Positions 22,007 to 25,995 of a DNA stretch of 25,995 bases are shown piece by piece. A program made the position numbers and the translations under genes. The stretch spans positions 251,483 through 277,477 of the forward strand of contig DEXG01000015.1 in NCBI GenBank assembly GCA_002364005.1, written 5' to 3'. Every line of letters starts with the position of its first letter. Positions within the stretch are counted from its first letter, which is position 1. Origin of the DNA: Phycisphaerales bacterium UBA3190. Lineage in GTDB: Bacteria; Planctomycetota; Phycisphaerae; Phycisphaerales; UBA1924. Below the pieces are notes generated by a model, which ran no database searches, was not told the origin of the DNA, and worked only from the letters and a program-made list of their open reading frames with translations.

Positions 22007-23125
22007 TTAGCCGCTCGTTTGTCTATCGCGCAGATCCTTCTGGATCGCACCCAGCACGCGAGCGACTCGCCCATGCAGTTCCTCGGGCAAGCCGGTATTG
22101 CTCAACACATAATCGGATCGTTTTCTCTTTTCTTCAAGTCCCAACTGTGTTTTTTCTCGCCGATCAAGCTCCCGATCATCCCAGCCCCGGGCTGATTTCA
22201 CACGCGCAAGGCGGGTTTCTCGCGGGGTATCGACGAAAACCACGGCATCGCACTCGCTATCGACCCCGGCCTCGAAAAGGAGTGGCGCATCAACAATCAC
22301 GCCCTGAACCCCCTCTTTGCGTGCCCGATCGATGAGTTCGTGGCGACGCTGGTGCACGAGCGGGTGGATCAGCCCCTCAAGTTTTCGGCGTTCGATCTCC
22401 GATTCGAAGACGATCTGCGCGATCGCCGAGCGATCGACCTGCCCCTTGCTGTCGATCACTCGATCGCCCCACCACGACCGGAGGGTTTTCTGAACGCCCG
22501 GCTCCTGCATGATCTGGCGCACGCTGGCGTCCGAGTCGCTGACGAGGCAGCCGAGTTCTTCGAAAGCACGGGCGACGGTCGATTTGCCCGAACCGATGCC
22601 GCCGACGATCCCGATGACGGGGGTGACCTGTTTGCCTGAACCGAGTGTGGACATGCGTTGTACCTGTGCCCTGATGGTATCGAGCACACGCTGGGGGTGC
22701 TCGACGCCACGCCAGACAAGATCGACCCCGCCGGTTCCGGCGCTGGTGACGCCGATGGATCCGATGCCCATGAGGCGTTCACCAAAGGGACGGACGAGGA
22801 TCGTGTGTTGCACACGCCGCAGAGGAATCTCGACACGGACCTTTCTGATAATGCCCGTCTCAACCATGATGATCGACTCGGTGAGCATGTGGCGTCGGTT
22901 GAGCCAATCGAGCCAGCCCAACATGAAGCGGACCGCGATGAGCCCGATGGGCAACCAGCTCAGCTGCACATACACCCCATGCCCGGTCAGCATCCCGAAC
23001 CAACGCAGCACGCCCCAGAGTACCAATGCCATCAGGATCAGACGCCACATCTGCGTGAACACGAACGCGATATGCGGGCGATCTTCGATCAGGACGCGTT
23101 CGGGTTGGTGGGCTTGCTCTGGCAT
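22007..23125 (-). CDS. coaE: Fusion of a membrane PH domain and dephospho-CoA kinase
   Basis: This is a single open frame of 372 residues. Residues 1-155 have two membrane helices (about 20-45 and 53-76) and a bacterial PH domain of the bPH_2/DUF304 type (GIIRKVRVEIPLRRVQHT, ERLMGIGSIGVTSAG). Residues 167-372 are a full dephospho-CoA kinase, the last step of CoA synthesis: P-loop GGIGSGKS at 175-182, SDSDASVRQIM, IVDAPLLFEAG, and the lid RLARVKSARGWDDRE. There is no stop between them. An internal ATG at 22654 could also yield a free 215-residue kinase, with only a weak ribosome-binding site. The ATG at 23125 is preferred over an upstream TTG at 23161. Confidence 0.85.
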   Translation of the reverse strand: MPEQAHQPERVLIEDRPHIAFVFTQMWRLILMALVLWGVLRWFGMLTGHGVYVQLSWLPIGLIAVRFMLGWLDWLNRRHMLTESIIMVETGIIRKVRVEIPLRRVQHTILVRPFGERLMGIGSIGVTSAGTGGVDLVWRGVEHPQRVLDTIRAQVQRMSTLGSGKQVTPVIGIVGGIGSGKSTVARAFEELGCLVSDSDASVRQIMQEPGVQKTLRSWWGDRVIDSKGQVDRSAIAQIVFESEIERRKLEGLIHPLVHQRRHELIDRARKEGVQGVIVDAPLLFEAGVDSECDAVVFVDTPRETRLARVKSARGWDDRELDRREKTQLGLEEKRKRSDYVLSNTGLPEELHGRVARVLGAIQKDLRDRQTSG

Positions 23126-23256
23126 GATGAGTCTGGATCGGGGCACCTGAATAGGGGGCAATTCGTGGTTCGATCATGGAAAGACAGTGCGACTTGTAAA
23201 ACTAGGCAAGGATTGCAATGTCATTTATAGCAGTAACTACCGTATCCACCCTTGAT

Positions 23257-23266
23257 CCCCCCCCCC
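23257..23266 (+). repeat. C10 homopolymer tract upstream of a secreted protein gene
   Basis: Ten consecutive cytosines lie about 94 bases before the ATG at 23360. Part of the tract can pair with GGGGG at 23298-23302 around a smaller stem (GTGGG 23272-23276, CCCAC 23285-23289). Confidence 0.8.
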
Positions 23267-23303
23267 GGTTTGTGGGAAGATTACCCCACGATTTGATGGG
23301 GGC

Positions 23304-23322
23304 CGCGTTTACCGTAAACGCG
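23304..23322. promoter_or_regulatory. Perfect 9-1-9 palindrome, probable operator
   Basis: CGCGTTTAC and GTAAACGCG flank a single C, a perfect inverted repeat 37 bases upstream of the ATG at 23360. The symmetry and size fit a binding site for a dimeric regulator. A small RNA hairpin is less likely because the spacer is one base. Confidence 0.5.
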
Positions 23323-23359
23323 TTCATCGAATCATTGCAGGAACCGGAGAGGATCAAGC

Positions 23360-24130
23360 ATGAAGAAGTCTATCTGTCTATGCGCCGCATTGTGCGCGCT
23401 CAGTGGCACCGCTGTCGCTGGTGAAGTATTTAATCAGGGCTTTGAGTCGGACACCGCTGGCTGGTCTGATGGTGGGAGCTACGGCACCGTGACCCGCGTC
23501 ATGGGTGCGGCCGCGTCGGGCAGCTACTACGCCAATATCACCCAATCTGATTACGGCTCCTACACATTTTTCGATGGATCCCGCGATACCTGGTCTGGAC
23601 CCTACAAAGCCAGCGCCGCCATTTATCTTGATACAGGGTGGGCCGATGGCGAGGGCTTCGACTATTCAGTCGCATCAAACGATAGTTCAGGAAATCACCT
23701 CCAGGACTTCATCTTCCATGTCACCAAGGACAGTTCCACGGGCGATCTGCTCGTCGGTGGCAGCAACAACACCGACTTTGATCCACAGGAAGGCCTTGAG
23801 AGCGGCAACCATGCCGTCATCGGTGCGTCGGGTTGGTACACCTTTGAGCACAGCTTCTATGACAATGGCGATGGCACCCTTGCCGTTGCAATGAACCTGT
23901 ACAACAGCTCGGGCACGCTCATCTTCACCGAGATTCGAAACACCCCAGCCAATATTTTGGCAACCGTCGTCGGTGGCAACCGCTACGGCTGGTTCACCAA
24001 CATCGACATTGGTGGCGGTATCAATGTTGATGATGTGACGCTCACCGTCGTCCCACTGCCCCCGGCCGTACTCGCAAGCCTCGGGCTGCTCGCTGGCTGC
24101 GCTGGCGTGCGTCAGTACCGTCGCCGCTGA
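23360..24130 (+). CDS. Secreted VPLPA-CTERM-type protein, first of pair
   Basis: This 256-residue protein has a signal peptide (MKKSICLCAALCALSGTAVA) and the sorting tag VPLPPAVLASLGLLAGCAG ending in RQYRRR. The tag resembles the VPLPA-CTERM variant of exosortase targets. The mature part is acidic, rich in Gly, Ser, Asp and aromatic residues, and probably a beta-sandwich of the lectin-like type (FNQGFESDTAGWSDGG near the start is typical of such modules); no catalytic motif is seen. A strong GGAGAGGA ribosome-binding site precedes the ATG. A C10 tract and a perfect palindrome lie upstream, and a clear terminator follows. The last 29 residues are identical to those of the next gene. The role is probably extracellular or cell-surface. 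Confidence 0.85.
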   Translation: MKKSICLCAALCALSGTAVAGEVFNQGFESDTAGWSDGGSYGTVTRVMGAAASGSYYANITQSDYGSYTFFDGSRDTWSGPYKASAAIYLDTGWADGEGFDYSVASNDSSGNHLQDFIFHVTKDSSTGDLLVGGSNNTDFDPQEGLESGNHAVIGASGWYTFEHSFYDNGDGTLAVAMNLYNSSGTLIFTEIRNTPANILATVVGGNRYGWFTNIDIGGGINVDDVTLTVVPLPPAVLASLGLLAGCAGVRQYRRR

Positions 24131-24141
24131 ATCAGGCAACG
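24041..24141 (+). repeat. 3' module shared by the two tagged genes, copy 1
   Basis: This stretch of 101 bases covers the last 29 codons, the stop and 11 bases beyond (ATCAGGCAACG). Compared with 25088-25188 there are five mismatches, all synonymous third-position changes, and no gaps. Similarity continues more weakly into the terminator region. Confidence 0.9.
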
Positions 24142-24157
24142 ATCTATCCCAACACAC

Positions 24158-24182
24158 AACCACCCTATATGGGTGGTTTTTT
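24158..24182 (+). terminator. Rho-independent terminator after first tagged gene
   Basis: AACCACCC (24158-24165) pairs with GGGTGGTT (24171-24178) around TATAT, followed by a run of T to 24182. It lies 27 bases after the stop. Confidence 0.9.
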
Positions 24183-24454
24183 CTGCGCTATGCAATATTT
24201 GAGGACGCGCAAGCATGCTGCAGGACTGATGTGAAGGACATTGCGCAAACACACCACATCGCCGCCAAAGCAAAGAAAGGACTTTCTTCTGATACCTACT
24301 TCGATCACAAAGCCTTCGCTATCTGTAATTAATTAATTTCTGTTGAAGCCGACTAAGAAGTCAGAGATAATCGGCGTCCACCATGAGCATGCGATCACCA
24401 GCATGGCGATCAACGGCAGCTCATACACACAATGATTGAAGGGAGAATCAAGGC
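24183..24454 (+). other. AT-richer gap holding the leader of the second tagged gene
   Basis: These 272 bases have no convincing reading frame. They include a short stem (AAGAAA...TTTCTT near 24275), the run TAATTAATTAAT near 24330, and GGGAGA ahead of the next ATG. Base composition is clearly lower in GC than flanking genes. A promoter is expected here, but I cannot place one reliably. Confidence 0.4.
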
Positions 24455-25177
24455 ATGAACAAATCAACTGCAATCGCCAGCGCGGCACTTCTCGGGCTCG
24501 CCGGGACGGCCTTCGCGAGCGATGTCACGGTCGGTGACTATACATTCGACCTCGGCCAGTTCGCAGGAGCGTCCGTCAACTACCGAGCCAACACCGATGG
24601 CGGTCATGTCACATTCGATGGCAAACTCTGGGACAACGCGGTCGGTGTCAACAACTACACCATTGGCGAACTCGCGGCCGGCCAATACGGCAGCGACCCA
24701 GGCGACCAGCTCTCGCTTAACAGCCGCGGTACCCAAGGCCAAGACTGGTTCACACTCAACTTTGCCATGAGTCTCACGGTTGGCGATGCCGCGAACGACA
24801 CATTCGTGTTCTATGAGATTACCAGCTCAAACTCGGGCGTTGATACCGAGGGCACCAGTTGGGAAATCAGCTTTAACGGCGGTGCATTCTTTAATGCAAG
24901 CTTGGGCGATGCAACCTTCCTCGACAACTCAGCGCTCAGCGTTGAGAATGTCAATCAGGTTGCCTTCGACCTGACGGACTTTGGGCTCAGCATGGGTGAC
25001 ACCCTGACTTCTGTCACCGTACGAAACCTGGACACCGGTTCGGGCACATCAGACCCCGATTTCATCTTTGGTGGCCTCGAGAACGGACTCACCGTCGTCC
25101 CCCTGCCCCCGGCCGTACTCGCAAGCCTGGGCCTCCTCGCCGGCTGCGCTGGCGTGCGTCAGTACCGTCGCCGCTGA
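24455..25177 (+). CDS. Secreted VPLPA-CTERM-type protein, second of pair
   Basis: This 240-residue protein has a signal peptide (MNKSTAIASAALLGLAGTAFA) and the same sorting tag as its upstream neighbour. The mature region differs from the neighbour: it is acidic, rich in Asn, Asp, Gly and Thr, with short beta-like segments (WFTLNFAMSLTVGD, TSWEISFNGGAFFNAS). No known domain is recognised. GGGAGA lies ten bases before the ATG, and a rho-independent terminator follows the stop. The two genes share their ends but not their bodies, so they are either diverged duplicates or unrelated proteins carrying a copied tag. It is probably exported and anchored or released by an exosortase. Confidence 0.85.
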   Translation: MNKSTAIASAALLGLAGTAFASDVTVGDYTFDLGQFAGASVNYRANTDGGHVTFDGKLWDNAVGVNNYTIGELAAGQYGSDPGDQLSLNSRGTQGQDWFTLNFAMSLTVGDAANDTFVFYEITSSNSGVDTEGTSWEISFNGGAFFNASLGDATFLDNSALSVENVNQVAFDLTDFGLSMGDTLTSVTVRNLDTGSGTSDPDFIFGGLENGLTVVPLPPAVLASLGLLAGCAGVRQYRRR

Positions 25178-25188
25178 ATCAGGCAACG
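25088..25188 (+). repeat. 3' module shared by the two tagged genes, copy 2
   Basis: Second copy of the 101-base end module; it matches 24041-24141 at 96 of 101 positions by eye, including 11 bases after the stop codon. Confidence 0.9.
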
Positions 25189-25209
25189 GTTCAATCCCAA
25201 ACACAACAG

Positions 25210-25233
25210 CCGCCCGTTTCAGGGCGGTTTTTT
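25210..25233 (+). terminator. Rho-independent terminator after second tagged gene
   Basis: CCGCCC (25210-25215) pairs with GGGCGG (25222-25227), followed by six T. It ends 22 bases before the stop of the convergent hpt gene. Confidence 0.88.
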
Positions 25234-25255
25234 CGTATTCATTGCGGATCGGTTT

Positions 25256-25843
25256 TCAGCGCGAGGGGATCGCATCGGGCTTGAGCACGGCGATCTCTGG
25301 GTAGTTGCGGTAGTAGCCGTTGAAATCGAGCCCGTAGCCGACGACGAACTCGTCGGGGATCTCGAAGCCCACATAGTCGACCTTGACATCGATCGTGCGG
25401 TTGGTCTTCTTGTCGAGCATGACACCCATGCGCAGCGATGCGGGGTTCTGCTCTTGGATCAGGGCCTTGACCGTGGCCAGCGTCTGACCCGAATCAAGGA
25501 TGTCGTCGAGCACGATGATGTGCTTGCCCTCAAGATCCGCCGGCAGCTCGCTGGCCAGGTGGGCCCCCTTGCTGGTGACGGACTCGCCCGGGTATGACGA
25601 GACGGCGACGAGCCCCAGAGAGAGCTTCATCGGCAGCTCACGCACCAGATCCGCGACAAAGATCATCGCCCCGGTCATGATGGGGATGATGATCACGCGG
25701 TCCTCATCGAGCGGCGACTCGCCGTCTTTTTCCAGATCCGCCTTGAGATCGCGCACGATCTCCGATGCCATCGCGGTGACGCGCTGGGCGATCTGCTCGC
25801 GGGTAACCAGGATGCGATCGATCTCGGGGAACACGCTCAACAA
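25256..25843 (-). CDS. hpt: Hypoxanthine phosphoribosyltransferase
   Basis: This 195-residue purine-salvage enzyme makes IMP (and often GMP) from the free base and PRPP. It has the PRPP-binding motif IIVLDDILDSGQTL, the early loop IIPIMTGAMIFVADL and the C-terminal family signature VVGYGLDFNGYYRNYPEIAVLKP. Length is normal. The 5' end is uncertain: TTG at 25843 gives the longest form, and GTG at 25834 is three codons later; there is no ribosome-binding site for either. The upstream ppa stop is only 12 bases away, so translation may be coupled. Pairing with pyrophosphatase makes sense because the reaction releases pyrophosphate. Confidence 0.93.
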   Translation of the reverse strand: MLSVFPEIDRILVTREQIAQRVTAMASEIVRDLKADLEKDGESPLDEDRVIIIPIMTGAMIFVADLVRELPMKLSLGLVAVSSYPGESVTSKGAHLASELPADLEGKHIIVLDDILDSGQTLATVKALIQEQNPASLRMGVMLDKKTNRTIDVKVDYVGFEIPDEFVVGYGLDFNGYYRNYPEIAVLKPDAIPSR

Positions 25844-25855
25844 TAGGCGGCTGAA

Positions 25856-25995
25856 TCACAGCGCCCCCGACTGGCGTGCCTCGGAGTACCGCACCAGCGA
25901 GGCGTCGATGATCTCGTGGGCCAGGGCCGCGGGCTGGATTTCGTCGACCTCGACGGTCTTGCCCTCGAGCTGCTTGTAGTCCTCGAAGAAGCGTT
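25856..25995 (-). CDS. ppa: Inorganic pyrophosphatase, C-terminal fragment
   Basis: The final 45 codons of a minus-strand gene run in from the right edge. The peptide RFFEDYKQLEGK and the following TVEVDEIQPAALAHEIIDA match the C-terminal helix of soluble family I inorganic pyrophosphatase, where HFFxxYKxLE is characteristic. The catalytic residues lie upstream, outside the window. The call rests on a short segment, but the FFxxYKxLE signature is specific. Confidence 0.8.
   Translation of the reverse strand, partial: RFFEDYKQLEGKTVEVDEIQPAALAHEIIDASLVRYSEARQSGAL

Noticed and set aside
23190..23235. Sigma-54 promoter before the first tagged gene
   Set aside because: GGCAAGGATTGC looks similar, but GG and GC are eight bases apart rather than the required ten.
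1..25995. tRNA, rRNA, integrase, transposase or phage genes
   Set aside because: None seen on reading both strands; the only mobile-like DNA is the inverted-repeat element.

Overview
The window looks like chromosomal DNA of a planctomycete, most likely from the class Phycisphaerae. This is inferred from gene content only. The clues are GC-rich sequence, three secreted proteins ending in PEP-CTERM/VPLPA-type sorting tags, a Rho factor with a long disordered N-terminal extension, a GldA/GldFG-type ABC exporter with permease and substrate-binding parts fused, and a small membrane protein with the CPxC...CPECG zinc-ribbon pattern that I associate with this group. There is no rRNA, tRNA, CRISPR array, transposase or phage gene. 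Most of the window is housekeeping DNA.

Layout. Bases 1-1794 hold the shape operon mreB (3' end only), mreC, mreD, followed closely by a GlmU-like sugar-nucleotide enzyme (1822-3096), which suggests a link to envelope precursor supply. Bases 3135-4001 hold two direct copies of a ~151-bp element with 26-30-bp terminal inverted repeats. The copies exactly frame a small minus-strand membrane/zinc-ribbon gene, and a degraded third arm follows. Bases 4060-9605 hold polA (all three activities intact), an exported YtcJ-type amidohydrolase and prmC. On the minus strand, 9649-11965 hold a PEP-CTERM protein and a PAS-GAF-receiver protein with a vestigial kinase core. Bases 12173-16023 hold the ABC exporter pair. 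Bases 15940-23125 are a minus-strand block: a PH-domain/CoaE fusion, rho, a small membrane protein, a secreted repeat (TPR-like) protein and an LPG-synthase-like membrane protein. Bases 23360-25177 hold two tandem secreted proteins with the same sorting tag and related terminators. The window ends with hpt and the 3' end of ppa on the minus strand.

How the parts work together. The left half covers cell shape, envelope precursors and DNA replication/repair. The minus-strand block joins CoA synthesis and transcription termination with envelope proteins. hpt and ppa pair purine salvage with pyrophosphate removal. The three tagged proteins imply an exosortase system elsewhere in the genome.

The points most worth a second look are the inverted-repeat elements around the zinc-ribbon gene, the PH-CoaE fusion, -10-like hexamers placed just before four start codons (possible leaderless transcripts), the hexanucleotide repeat in the Rho disordered region, the shared 3' module of the two tagged genes, and the C10 tract plus perfect palindrome upstream of the first of them. 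I found no convincing complete novel multi-gene system.
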